Notes: generated by a model from the letters alone, not told the origin. DNA of 64,000 bases from Roseobacter sp. MED193 (GCF_000152965.1 NZ_CH902583.1:1859101-1923100), one strand, 5' to 3'; counted from the stretch's first letter, positions 28,275-36,602 are shown. Translations and numbers: made by a program.

Positions 28275-29786
28275 ATGCTTGAAGGACTGTTGATCGGCCT
28301 GCAAACGGCCTTTTCGATCCAAAACCTGCTGATGGTTATCGGTGGCTGCCTGATCGGTACATTTATTGGCATGCTACCGGGGCTTGGGCCGATGTCTATC
28401 ATCGCCATTATGATCCCGGTGGCCATTTCGATGGGCGATCCCTCTGCCGCACTCATCCTTTTGGCGGGCGTCTATTATGGGGCAATCTTTGGCGGCTCGA
28501 CGTCCTCCATCCTGCTCAATGCGCCGGGTGTTGCAGGCACGGTTGCCTCCAGTTTCGACGGCTACCCCATGGCCAAACAGGGAAAGGCGGGCAAGGCCCT
28601 GACCATTGCTGCAATCGCCAGCTTTGCAGGTGGCAGCATTGGCGCCCTATTGCTGATGATCTTTGCGCCCGCCCTGTCTTCTGTCGCCTTGCTGTTCCAT
28701 TCGGCGGAATATTTCGCCCTGATGGTCGTTGGGCTCTCGGCCATTGCAGCCTTTGCTGGAACAGGGCAGGTGGCCAAGGCCCTGATGATGACCACGCTGG
28801 GACTGATCATGGCAACGGTGGGAGAGGGCGCACTGTTCAACCTACCCCGTTTCACCATGGGGATCATGGACCTGCAATCCGGCTTTGGCTTTATCACCTT
28901 AGCGATGGCAATGTTTGCGCTGCCCGAGGCGCTGTTTCTGGTGCTGAAACCGAAAATTCAAGTGGGCAAGGGCGAAGAAATCAAAGACCTGCGTATCACC
29001 CGCCAAGAAGCAAAATCTATCGCTCCAGTCATTGGCCGCCAATCGATTCAGGGCTTCTTCATCGGGGTTCTGCCCGGCGCGGGCGCGACGATTGCCAGCT
29101 TTTTGGGTTACGCTGTGGAACGCAATATCGCCACTAAGGCAGAACAAGAAGCCTTTGGAAAAGGGTCGATCAAAGGGCTTGCAGCACCTGAAACTGCAAA
29201 TAATGCGGCCTGCACAGGTTCGTTTGTGCCTTTGCTGACGCTGGGCATTCCCGGCTCGGGCACCACCGCCATTTTGCTGGGGGCGCTTATCGCGCTCAAT
29301 GTCACACCAGGTCCGCGTCTTATGATCGACGAGCCGCAGATATTCTGGGCAGTGATCATGTCGATGTTCATTGGCAATCTGGTTCTACTGATCCTCAACC
29401 TGCCACTGATCCCCTATATCGCCAAAGTATTGACCATTCCGCGCAACTATCTGATCCCATTCATCCTGTTCTTCACTTTGATGGGTGCCTACATCGGGCA
29501 GAACAATGCAACCGAACTGTTGCTACTGGTTGGTTTCGGGATCTGTGCGACGGCTCTGCGCTTTGCCGATTACCCTTTGGCGCCACTGTTGATCGGCTTC
29601 ATTCTGGGCGGCATGTTGGAGGATAATTTCGCCCGCTCGATGCAGCTCTATGACGGTATTGCATTCATTTGGGAGCGTCCGATGACACTCGGGTTATTGG
29701 CAATTGCTGCCTTGCTGATTGTTTTGCCCAGCTATCGCAACCGAAGGGCCCGGTTGCGCATGCAGGGAATCGCGGATGGAGATTGA
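28275..29786 (+). CDS. tctA: Tripartite tricarboxylate transporter large permease subunit TctA
   Basis: A 503-residue polytopic permease with 10-12 membrane helices. Family motifs: IGTFIGMLPGLGPMSIIAIMIP and YYGAIFGGSTSSILLNAPG in the first half, and the repeat-like FFIGVLPGAGATIASFLGY and GIPGSGTTAILLGALIALN in the second; these paired glycine-rich loops are the TctA signature. It couples solute uptake to an ion gradient. GGAGG precedes the ATG, 4 bp after tctB. No obvious terminator follows before the integrase remnant. Confidence 0.95.
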   Translation: MLEGLLIGLQTAFSIQNLLMVIGGCLIGTFIGMLPGLGPMSIIAIMIPVAISMGDPSAALILLAGVYYGAIFGGSTSSILLNAPGVAGTVASSFDGYPMAKQGKAGKALTIAAIASFAGGSIGALLLMIFAPALSSVALLFHSAEYFALMVVGLSAIAAFAGTGQVAKALMMTTLGLIMATVGEGALFNLPRFTMGIMDLQSGFGFITLAMAMFALPEALFLVLKPKIQVGKGEEIKDLRITRQEAKSIAPVIGRQSIQGFFIGVLPGAGATIASFLGYAVERNIATKAEQEAFGKGSIKGLAAPETANNAACTGSFVPLLTLGIPGSGTTAILLGALIALNVTPGPRLMIDEPQIFWAVIMSMFIGNLVLLILNLPLIPYIAKVLTIPRNYLIPFILFFTLMGAYIGQNNATELLLLVGFGICATALRFADYPLAPLLIGFILGGMLEDNFARSMQLYDGIAFIWERPMTLGLLAIAALLIVLPSYRNRRARLRMQGIADGD

Positions 29787-29935
29787 TCTTTAAACCCTTC
29801 CAACCTTTGGGGAATGCGAACTGCTCCGCCCTGGTAGATTGCCAGATAACACCTGGTCAAAAACGTGGGCAAATCACGCAGAGCGCATTCCCGACACCGC
29901 AATAATCATCCAAAATCGCTGTCAATGAAGCATAG

Positions 29936-30139
29936 GTCTGCGCGGATCACTTGGCAGATGCTGGCTGGGCTCTGCCCCAAACAGGTCACAAAACGCTGAC
30001 TTTGGTGCAACTCTACACGGAAGCAGCAGGGCGCGAAGAACTGGAAAATTCTGCGATGAAAAAGCTGATCGCTCGGCCCAATGGCACCGCAATAATGGCG
30101 AACCGAAACGTAAAGTTCGCCACCCCACTAACACTCTGA
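29936..30139 (+). pseudogene. Remnant of a tyrosine recombinase (integrase) C-terminus
   Basis: After an in-frame stop the frame reads VCADHLADAGWALPQTGHKTLTLVQLYTEAAGREEL and continues for about 30 residues to a TGA. This matches the end of phage-type integrases: the LADAG helix, the conserved H in GHKTL (box III), the catalytic Tyr in LYTEAA, and a trailing charged helix ending K-F. The catalytic Arg and the whole N-terminal part are missing, and no start with a ribosome-binding site exists. The fragment ends 24 bp from the 3' end of tRNA-Arg, the usual site for such elements, so it is read as the scar of an excised or decayed integrative element. Confidence 0.7.
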
Positions 30140-30163
30140 AATAAACAGACTAATGAAAATATA

Positions 30164-30241
30164 TGGCGAGCCGTGGAGGACTCGAACCCCCGACCTGAGA
30201 ATTAGAAGTTCCCTGCTCTAATCCAGCTGAGCTAACGGCCC
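30164..30241 (-). tRNA. tRNA-Arg (anticodon TCT)
   Basis: The minus strand folds as a complete cloverleaf: acceptor GGGCCGT / ACGGCTC, D-arm with GCTCAGCTGGATTAGAGC, anticodon stem GGGAA / TTCTC around loop CTTCTAA (anticodon TCT, reading AGA/AGG), T-arm GGGGGTTCGAGTCCTCC, discriminator G and encoded CCA. It is preceded by a good sigma-70 promoter. An integrase remnant abuts its 3' end. Confidence 0.95.
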
Positions 30242-30255
30242 GCACATGTCTCCGG

Positions 30256-30284
30256 TGTATCAGGCAAATGCTACTTCGTGTCAA
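30256..30284 (-). promoter_or_regulatory. tRNA-Arg promoter
   Basis: On the minus strand TTGACA (30279-30284) and GATACA (30256-30261) are 17 bp apart, ending 14 bp before the tRNA 5' end. This is a near-consensus sigma-70 promoter. Confidence 0.8.
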
Positions 30285-30588
30285 CTTGGTTGATCACTCA
30301 GTTTTCGGTCTAAATCACCACCGTAACATATTGTTTGAAACCAGGGGCTGGCTGAACCCAGAGAGCGTGTCTATGCCACTTTGCGTTGGAACGCTCAGGG
30401 GCTGTGCCCGCCCACGAAACGCGCGGTTCCTACCGCCCCTGTTGCGAGCAGAGCTTGAGACACTGAGGTCGGAAAACAGGCTTAACGCGACATTGTAAGG
30501 CAAGAAAATTGCACCTTGCGCAGGAGGACCTAAAAGTACCAAATCATCTGCCGAGTGATTTCCATCAAACCAGAACGAAGGCATCCCC
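30285..30588. other. Intergenic region between tRNA-Arg promoter and rlmF
   Basis: About 300 bp without a supported gene. ORFs on both strands are short and have no domain or codon bias. No direct repeat of the tRNA 3' end was recognised here. The rlmF promoter is probably in the last 100 bp. Confidence 0.4.
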
Positions 30589-31515
30589 ATGGCCACCAAG
30601 ACGAAACTGCACCCCCGCAATCAACATTCAGAAGGCTACGACTTCTCGCGTTTGCTGGCACAGACACCCGAGCTTGCGGCCTGTACGATCTTGAACCCTG
30701 CGGGCCGATCGACGATTGATTTTCAAGATGTGAACGCCGTTCGTATGCTCAATCGGGCGTTGCTGAAAGCGCATTACGACATTGATTTTTGGGACATTCC
30801 TGACGGCTACTTGTGCCCGGCTATTCCAGGCCGCGTCGACTACATCCACTATCTTGCAGACCTGTTGGCGGACGGCAACAACCAAGAGGTCCCGCGTGGG
30901 CGGGAGATCAAGATCTTGGATATCGGCACGGGGGCCAGCTTGGTTTACCCCCTGACGGGCCAGAGCGAATACGGCTGGCACTTTACTGGGGTCGATATCG
31001 ACGCGGGCGCGATCAAATCGGCACAGCGGATTTGTGAACTCAACCGATTGGAAATTTCTCTTAGGCGCCAAAGCAACCCTGAGAGTATTTTTCGCGGCGT
31101 GATCCGGCCCAAGGATGTTTTCCATGCAACCCTGTGCAATCCACCGTTCCACGGATCTTTGGAACAAGCGCATAAGGGGAGCCAGCGCAAGTGGGCGAAC
31201 CTTGGCAAGGGACATTCAACCAAGTTCAACTTTGGCGGTCAAAATGCGGAACTTTGGTGCCCAGGTGGCGAAATAGGCTTTGTCTCGCGCATGATTGAGC
31301 AGAGCCTGGAGTTTGCCGACCAGTGCCACTGGTTCACCTGCCTGGTGTCAAAAAAAGATAACCTCCCGCCCCTCCGCCGGGTTCTAAAGAAGGCTCGTGT
31401 GTCTGATTACAAAATCGTCGAAATGGCACAGGGGCAAAAGATCAGCCGTTTCATTGCCTGGACGTTTCTGAGCAAAAAGCAGCGCAGCGCCTTCTTACAG
31501 ACGGCTCAGACATAG
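30589..31515 (+). CDS. rlmF: 23S rRNA (adenine(1618)-N(6))-methyltransferase RlmF
   Basis: A 308-residue SAM-dependent methyltransferase of the YbiN/RlmF family, which methylates A1618 of 23S rRNA. Visible are the N-terminal LHPRNQHSEGYDFSRLL block, SAM motif I KILDIGTGASLVYPLTG (about residues 105-121), VDIDAGAI, the catalytic N6-adenine motif NPPF in ATLCNPPFHGS, and WCPGGEIGFVSRMI. Length matches E. coli RlmF (308 aa). The family is common in gammaproteobacteria and Bacteroidetes and, to my knowledge, patchy in alphaproteobacteria. Its location beside tRNA-Arg and an integrase scar hints at acquisition by transfer, but base composition looks similar to the neighbours. Monocistronic. Confidence 0.93.
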   Translation: MATKTKLHPRNQHSEGYDFSRLLAQTPELAACTILNPAGRSTIDFQDVNAVRMLNRALLKAHYDIDFWDIPDGYLCPAIPGRVDYIHYLADLLADGNNQEVPRGREIKILDIGTGASLVYPLTGQSEYGWHFTGVDIDAGAIKSAQRICELNRLEISLRRQSNPESIFRGVIRPKDVFHATLCNPPFHGSLEQAHKGSQRKWANLGKGHSTKFNFGGQNAELWCPGGEIGFVSRMIEQSLEFADQCHWFTCLVSKKDNLPPLRRVLKKARVSDYKIVEMAQGQKISRFIAWTFLSKKQRSAFLQTAQT

Positions 31516-31672
31516 GGGGCCTGTGGTCACGTTCTGAAGCGCCATTCCTGTCTCATTGGGGCAAAACACCGCTGAATGAGGCGCTCCCCAGCGCCGCCAA
31601 ACCGAGCCATCAAGCCGCCAAACCGGATTTCAGCAGCTGTGGGCATGACTAATATTAGGGCAGGGATAAGGT

Positions 31673-31766
31673 GAGAGGTTGGACATCGACCCAAGCGGGG
31701 CTCGTTGTGGCTGCTTCCTTCCGGATCTGACCAGGTTGGCGAGGCGCCTGCCCGCGCCAACCTCTC
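31673..31766 (-). ncRNA. ffs: Signal recognition particle RNA (4.5S)
   Basis: The minus strand contains the invariant SRP domain IV segment CAGATCCGGAAGGAAGCAGCC with its GGAA loop and asymmetric bulge. The ends pair perfectly (GAGAGGTTGG / CCAACCTCTC), giving a small bacterial-type hairpin RNA of about 94 nt. It binds Ffh and FtsY for cotranslational membrane targeting. A canonical promoter lies just upstream. Ends are set by the closing stem and could be a few bases longer. Confidence 0.95.
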
Positions 31767-31773
31767 GGAACTC

Positions 31774-31802
31774 GATATAGGCAGAGTTTTGTGCAATGAC
31801 AA
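31774..31802 (-). promoter_or_regulatory. Promoter of SRP RNA
   Basis: On the minus strand TTGTCA (31797-31802) and TATATC (31774-31779) are separated by 17 bp. The start would fall at or within a few bases of the RNA 5' end at 31766. Confidence 0.8.
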
Positions 31803-31900
31803 GAGCGATGCGCCAATCCCGGCAGGAAACTAACCAGCAGGCAGAACGACCCTGCTGCCCTTTGCAGCGGTAGCAGGCCGCGCAGGCTGACCACAGAATG

Positions 31901-33829
31901 TCACAAGCTTAGCCGCAGTTTCAGGAAGCCATTTGGTGTCACACCTTGATCTTCCACCTGTCCCTTGGGCAACTCATCCAAGTAGTTGCGTGCCACTGGC
32001 CCGGTGTAGACTGTCACCCGCTTTCCCGGCAAGGGCGCCAACCGCCAGGGATATGCGGAATTTTCAAGCGCATCCTTAGGCAAACGTCCCGAAACATAAT
32101 CGCAAATCGCATCGCGGATCTTAACACCCGGCAGGTTCAATTGCTCTGCCTCTTGCACCATTTTGAAATTGCCGCCACCGCTGACACGATAGCTACTGGT
32201 CGCAACTGAAAACTGCTGCCCACTGACGACAGGTGAACCATTCCAGCGCAGGTTTTTTATTCTATGTGCATCCGGGTTGATCAACAGCCCAGAAGAGGAA
32301 AACCGTGGCGGCTGTGTGACGTCGATCTCATAGTCCAGACCAAAAATGACATCAAAGTTATGCCCAGCGCGTTCCAGATTGACCAATTCAGGAGTGCGGC
32401 CTTCTGGAGAAATTTGATTGAACATCCCTGCGGACATTTCCAACCAATCCCGCAACTGATCGCCATTGACTTTAACCCCCCAGATTGCATTTGGGAAAAC
32501 CTGCAGATCCGCGACATTACGCATATATAGATCTCCAGCGGCGATATCCGTGTAATTCTCCGGTCCCGACCGGCCGCCAAATTTCCCAGAGGACACCGCG
32601 GAAAGCAAAGGCAGGTCCCCCGCCGCCGTCCCGGCGAGCATTGGCCGTATTGCCGCCATCTGCGCGCAGGCCGTCAAGGCGAGCCCCCGGTCCTGGCCAA
32701 AGAAAATAAAGTAGGAATGCAGGGCTTCGGAACAATGGCCGACGGGTTCTTTCATCTGCGCCTGTGTCTGCGCATCCGCCATCGCCAAAATCTGAACAAT
32801 ATCACGGTCTTCCTCGACCAATGGACTCAACTTTCCCCAGGCATCGCGACGCGATATGGGCAGAGCACTGGCCTGCCAGGTCTCGATCTGCCAGCCCTCC
32901 GCGTCATAACGCAGGTGCAGGTCGATTTGTCCCAAATGCGAGCCATGTGCGCCGGGCATAACCACGGGTTTCGCAAAGGCATGTTCAGGATCTGGCAAAA
33001 CCAGGTGCGTATGGCCACCAATCACGGCATCAATGCCGGCGGTTGCCACGATGGGGCGAAGTGCGTTTTCCATGTTGGGTACTGAAAGCTCCCCGCCCAC
33101 GCCGGTATGCGCCAGAGCAATAACCAAATCGCAGCCAGTTTTTCGCAACTCAGCTGCGCTTGCGGCAGCGGCCTGCACCATGTCCTGCACACGGACTCTT
33201 CCCTCCAGAAGATGTGCATCCCAGATCATCGTCTGTGGTGGCAGTACCGATAGAATTCCAATCCGCAGGCTTGGGGCCTCAGGCAAGGCCGCAAGGCGCC
33301 GCTCGACAATCACAGTCTTAACGAAAGGCAGCGCAAGATCAGGCAAAACGGAATGCATATTGGAGCAAAGAACCGCACAGGGCGCATCCTGTAAAACGGC
33401 GTCTAGCACAGGCAGGCCAAAGTTGAAATCATGATTGCCAAGCCCCAGGGCATCATATTCCAAAGCCTTGAAGGCAGACATCAATGGATGTGTAACCTTT
33501 GGGCAATCAGATGGGGCCTCTAGATCCGCTTTCAGCGCTGTATCCCCAATCGGGGACCCCTGCAAAGCGTCGCCATTATCCAGCATTAGGGTTGCTCCGC
33601 CCTGGGCCTGGATATGGTTGCGCGCTTCTGCAATGAGGCTCGCCAAGCGCGACAACCCCACGCCAGGATCCTCACGATCAGCATAGTAGTCTCGGCTGAG
33701 CAGATGGCAATGCAAGTCTGTCGTCGCAAGAATACGCAACACACCGGTGGCCTTTGACTTGGAAGGTGTCAACTCTGTCATTGTGGTTAAATCGCAGCCG
33801 TCACTGCCTGGTCCGATCTCTTGCTTCAC
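31901..33829 (-). CDS. cpdB: 2',3'-cyclic-nucleotide 2'-phosphodiesterase / 3'-nucleotidase (CpdB-like)
   Basis: A 642-residue UshA/CpdB-type metallophosphoesterase. The N-terminal domain has the dinuclear metal motifs LATTDLHCHLL, MLDNGDALQGSPIGD, GLGNHDFNFG and later IALAHTG and IGGHTHL. The C-terminal 5'-nucleotidase domain (about residues 360-600) ends in SSYRVSGGGNFKMV. It hydrolyses 2',3'-cyclic nucleotides and 3'-nucleotides. Unlike E. coli CpdB, no signal peptide can be seen after either candidate start: GTG at 33829 (GGAAG upstream) or ATG at 33781. The protein may therefore be cytoplasmic, or the true start may differ. Divergent from nudC. Confidence 0.88.
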   Translation of the reverse strand: MKQEIGPGSDGCDLTTMTELTPSKSKATGVLRILATTDLHCHLLSRDYYADREDPGVGLSRLASLIAEARNHIQAQGGATLMLDNGDALQGSPIGDTALKADLEAPSDCPKVTHPLMSAFKALEYDALGLGNHDFNFGLPVLDAVLQDAPCAVLCSNMHSVLPDLALPFVKTVIVERRLAALPEAPSLRIGILSVLPPQTMIWDAHLLEGRVRVQDMVQAAAASAAELRKTGCDLVIALAHTGVGGELSVPNMENALRPIVATAGIDAVIGGHTHLVLPDPEHAFAKPVVMPGAHGSHLGQIDLHLRYDAEGWQIETWQASALPISRRDAWGKLSPLVEEDRDIVQILAMADAQTQAQMKEPVGHCSEALHSYFIFFGQDRGLALTACAQMAAIRPMLAGTAAGDLPLLSAVSSGKFGGRSGPENYTDIAAGDLYMRNVADLQVFPNAIWGVKVNGDQLRDWLEMSAGMFNQISPEGRTPELVNLERAGHNFDVIFGLDYEIDVTQPPRFSSSGLLINPDAHRIKNLRWNGSPVVSGQQFSVATSSYRVSGGGNFKMVQEAEQLNLPGVKIRDAICDYVSGRLPKDALENSAYPWRLAPLPGKRVTVYTGPVARNYLDELPKGQVEDQGVTPNGFLKLRLSL

Positions 33830-34104
33830 CAGCTTCCTTTCTGGGAACTGCCCCTCCTATGAAACAGCGTTTCAAGGATTTGCAAAGCCTCCAAATACAT
33901 CACCTTTAAGAAAAATTAACCAAGTGGCAGAGCAGCTAGCTCAGAGCGAACCAAAGTCAAGACAGCAAGTTCACCACCCGCGCGGCGCAAAATACAGAGA
34001 TAGTCTGGTATTTCGTGCCCTGAGGGGTCATCAATCTGCCTGAATGTGTCAAACCGCAGAGCGCTTCTCGGTATAGGCACAACAAACAGTGCAGGGAGCG
34101 GCGA

Positions 34105-35091
34105 ATGAAACGTGCAGAAGAGGTTACCTTTGGTGGCGGTGGCGGTTTAGACCGCAAGGCGCAGCTGAGAGAAGACCCCGCAGCCCTCGACGCGGCCTGG
34201 AGCACTGCAGGGACCCTGGTTTTGATGACCTGGCGCGGCAAGGTTCTCAGCCAGCGCTCGGACCCAGATCGCGGGCCTGACGGGCTGGCCTGGATCGCCT
34301 CCAATCATCCCCTGGCAGAGGACCATCGCCGCGCAGCACTTTATCTTGGCATGGCACCAGACGGAACAGAGCGGTTTGCCTGTGACCTTGGCACCTGGCA
34401 ACCGGATGCCCTGGATGAAATGGCGCTCGCCAGTTTTGCAGATTTGAGCGAACAGCAGCATCCAGAGCTGCCCGCGGGTTACGTCTTTGCCGAACTGCGC
34501 CGCATCATGGCCCGACTCTGCCCCTTGGAGGCAGAGCTGGCCGCGACCGCCAAGGCGCTGTTGTCTTGGCATCAATCACATCAGTTTTGCGCCCGTTGCG
34601 GTGAGAAAACTCAGGTCAGCCAAGCCGGCTGGCAGCGCAAATGCCCCAGCTGCAAGGCGCTGCATTTTCCACGAACCGATCCGGTTGTCATCATGCTGAT
34701 CACCCATGGCGACGATGTCCTGATGGGACGTTCCCCCGGCTGGCCAGAAGGCATGTACTCACTCTTGGCTGGCTTTGTCGAACCTGGAGAAACACTAGAG
34801 GCTGCCGTGCGACGGGAGGTATTTGAAGAAACCGGCGTTTCTGTGGCCGAAGTGGGCTATCTCTCTAGTCAGCCCTGGCCTTTTCCGATGTCGTTGATGT
34901 TTGGATGCAGCGGCCAGGCCACCAGCCGCGACATAACCATCGACCCGCATGAAATCGAAGATGCAATCTGGGTAAGCCGTCAGGATATGATGACAGTCTT
35001 TGCAGGCGAGCACCCTGTCATCAAACCGGCGAGAAAGGGGGCAATTGCGCATTTTCTTCTGGAAAACTGGCTTGCGGACACCTTGGATTAA
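34105..35091 (+). CDS. nudC: NAD(+)/NADH pyrophosphatase NudC
   Basis: A 328-residue Nudix hydrolase that cleaves NADH to NMNH and AMP and can remove NAD caps from RNA. It has an N-terminal divergent Nudix-like domain, a zinc ribbon (two CxxC pairs, FCARCGEK and KCPSCKA, about residues 167-190), and the Nudix box G-x5-E-x7-REVFEETGV beginning GFVEPGETLEAA (about residues 222-244). The NudC-specific SQPWPFPMSLM tag follows 15 residues later. GGGAG precedes the ATG. The closely following SRPBCC gene (67 bp) may be co-transcribed. Divergent from the cpdB-like gene, so two nucleotide-cleaving enzymes share a promoter region. Confidence 0.96.
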   Translation: MKRAEEVTFGGGGGLDRKAQLREDPAALDAAWSTAGTLVLMTWRGKVLSQRSDPDRGPDGLAWIASNHPLAEDHRRAALYLGMAPDGTERFACDLGTWQPDALDEMALASFADLSEQQHPELPAGYVFAELRRIMARLCPLEAELAATAKALLSWHQSHQFCARCGEKTQVSQAGWQRKCPSCKALHFPRTDPVVIMLITHGDDVLMGRSPGWPEGMYSLLAGFVEPGETLEAAVRREVFEETGVSVAEVGYLSSQPWPFPMSLMFGCSGQATSRDITIDPHEIEDAIWVSRQDMMTVFAGEHPVIKPARKGAIAHFLLENWLADTLD

Positions 35092-35158
35092 GGAGATTAT
35101 TCTATCACCAAATCCAATAAGAAACTTTGAGGACTGACCAGAGGTCAGGCGGCACATT

Positions 35159-35626
35159 ATGGAATTAACGAGCAAAGAAGACGTAGACGCGCCTCTTGCA
35201 GAAGTCTTTGAAGCGATTTCTGATTTTTCCAGTTTTGAACGCTCGGCCATCCGACGCGGCGTCGAGGTGCAGCGCCTGAGCGAAGACGTGACGCCGCAGG
35301 TTGGCATGGCTTGGGATGTGCGCGCAGATTTTCGCGGCAAACCCCGAGAATTGCGCCTGTCCCTATCAGCCTATGAACCTGCGACACTGATCGGTCTGAT
35401 CGGTGAGAGCAACAGCCTCACGGGCAAGGGACAGATTGAACTTCTGGCTCTTTCCCCACGGCGCACCCGTCTTTCCGTCAAGGTCAAGGTCGAGGCAAAG
35501 ACACTCTCTGGGCGGCTGTTGTTGCAATCAATGAAACTGGCGCGATCCAAGGTCAATAAACGTTTCAAGCATCGCGTGGCCGAGTTTGCCAGCCTGACAG
35601 AAGAGCGATTGACTGGCAGCGCTTAA
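35159..35626 (+). CDS. SRPBCC (START-like) family protein
   Basis: A 155-residue protein starting MELTSKEDVDAPLAEVFEAISDFSSFERSAIRRG, the first-strand/helix pattern of the SRPBCC/polyketide-cyclase fold. There follow beta strands (LRLSLSAYEPATLIGLIGES, RTRLSVKVKVEAKTLSGRLLLQSMK) and a C-terminal helix. Such proteins bind hydrophobic ligands in a deep cavity. No signal or membrane segment is present. It probably belongs with nudC in one transcript, though a functional link is unknown. Confidence 0.82.
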   Translation: MELTSKEDVDAPLAEVFEAISDFSSFERSAIRRGVEVQRLSEDVTPQVGMAWDVRADFRGKPRELRLSLSAYEPATLIGLIGESNSLTGKGQIELLALSPRRTRLSVKVKVEAKTLSGRLLLQSMKLARSKVNKRFKHRVAEFASLTEERLTGSA

Positions 35627-35642
35627 ACCCACCCTAGTTTTT

Positions 35643-35673
35643 GGTTGGGCCCTGTCTGGCATTGGGCCCAACC
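35643..35673 (+). terminator. Strong hairpin after SRPBCC gene, no T-run
   Basis: A perfect 10-bp inverted repeat GGTTGGGCCC / GGGCCCAACC with an 11-nt loop starts 16 bp after the stop codon. There is no run of T afterwards, so it may be a weak or factor-assisted terminator or a 3' stabiliser. Confidence 0.45.
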
Positions 35674-35804
35674 TGCCTTACGACGTGCTCTGACCTCCAT
35701 CGGCGCTCTCGCCCGCATCTGCCAGGCAACAGGCATTTTGCTGAGGGCGGACCGCACCTCACTTCTTGATTGACGACTCATCCCGGTCAGCGATAGCCGT
35801 GTAA

Positions 35805-36007
35805 CGGATGGTTCTTGCGACGCATAAATCTAGTGTCCGGGATGAAAAGGGAACGTGGTGCGGAGAGGTTAGTTCAGCCGATCCAATTCCACGACTGCCC
35901 CCGCAACTGTAAGCGGTGAGCGCTTCGGATTAACCACTGGTACAGGGACATGATCCCCGGCTGGGAAGGACCGAAATCGCGTTGACCCGCAAGTCAGGAG
36001 ACCTGCC
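35805..36007 (+). promoter_or_regulatory. Cobalamin (B12) riboswitch aptamer
   Basis: The plus strand carries the conserved order of the AdoCbl/cobalamin aptamer: an AAAAGGGAA-type junction (about 35846), GTGG, ACTGCCCCCGCAACTGTAAGCGG (the B12-box core, about 35893-35915), CCACTGG, GGGAAGG, and GACCCGCAAGTCAGGAGACC near the 3' end. Spacing is that of class I cobalamin riboswitches. It precedes a possible terminator-like structure and a small uncharacterised gene, which should therefore be repressed when B12 is abundant. Boundaries are approximate. Confidence 0.95.
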
Positions 36008-36079
36008 ATCACGTATGAAACTCGAAACTGGGCGGGGAGCCCGGGCGAGTGCATGAGATGTGATCGGCGGACCTTTTTC
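36008..36079 (+). promoter_or_regulatory. Probable expression platform of the cobalamin riboswitch
   Basis: Right after the aptamer the transcript can form a nested hairpin: ATCAC/GTGAT (36008-36012 with 36060-36064), ACTCG/CGAGT (36020-36024 with 36046-36050) and GGGC/GCCC (36030-36033 with 36039-36042). A CCTTTTTCT tract follows (36072-36079). This could be a transcription terminator controlled by B12 binding; the alternative antiterminator was not worked out. Confidence 0.5.
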
Positions 36080-36134
36080 TATGCGTCGAATCTCTTGCCT
36101 TCGTCTGGTATCCCAGCCATCGCGCGGAGGGCGC

Positions 36135-36542
36135 ATGATGACACCGATGGATCACAGAACGACCGAACAAACCCATCACTTTTCCCAAAGCATCTGTATG
36201 CATCATGGCGCACCTTGTCCCGCCCTCGCCCGAATGCTCACGGCGCTGGCCGGGGCGGTAGACAAGGCCCGTCCGGTTACAACAGCAGAATTTGAACTTT
36301 GCGGCGAAAGCCTGATGGATGGCTGTGCCCGCCATTGCCCCGCCCGTTTCATTGCCACGCATGACCGCATTCGGGTGTTTTGTGACGTCACCGAGACGAC
36401 CGAGACCCAAGCTCTAGACCGTTTTGCGGACAGCTTGTTTCAGGCCAATAGCCCGGCATTTTCCGCCGCGAAACTGGAGCGACGCCCCTGCGCTATGGGG
36501 GAGGCCCTAGCGAAATCCGGGCGCTATCAGCCAAACGCATAG
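36135..36542 (+). CDS. Cobalamin-riboswitch-controlled Cys/His-rich small protein, function unknown
   Basis: A 135-residue soluble protein. After a His-rich N-terminus (TTEQTHHFSQSICMHHGAPCPALARML) come a helix, then FELCGESLMDGCARHCPARFIATHDRIRVFCDV. Two cysteine groups, C-x5-C (with two His inside) and C-x7-C-x3-C, plus the alternating strand/helix layout suggest a thioredoxin-like metal- or Fe-S-binding fold. The match to any named family is not secure. The frame is open from a GTG at 36060, but ATG 36135 (or 36138) has GGAGG at good spacing. The upstream cobalamin riboswitch makes it part of the B12 regulon, so cobalt/cobalamin acquisition or a B12-replaceable function is plausible. The gene following is convergent, so it is transcribed alone. 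Confidence 0.8.
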   Translation: MMTPMDHRTTEQTHHFSQSICMHHGAPCPALARMLTALAGAVDKARPVTTAEFELCGESLMDGCARHCPARFIATHDRIRVFCDVTETTETQALDRFADSLFQANSPAFSAAKLERRPCAMGEALAKSGRYQPNA

Positions 36543-36602
36543 GCGGTCTGCGTGTTTTCCAGGCGCAGCAAACGGCAAATAATCCACCAGAGCATGCCTG
36601 CG

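Noticed and set aside
29669-29905. 78-aa plus-strand ORF after tctA as part of the integrase
   Set aside because: Its first half overlaps tctA in another frame and its sequence has no integrase motifs; the remnant is confined to about 29936-30139.
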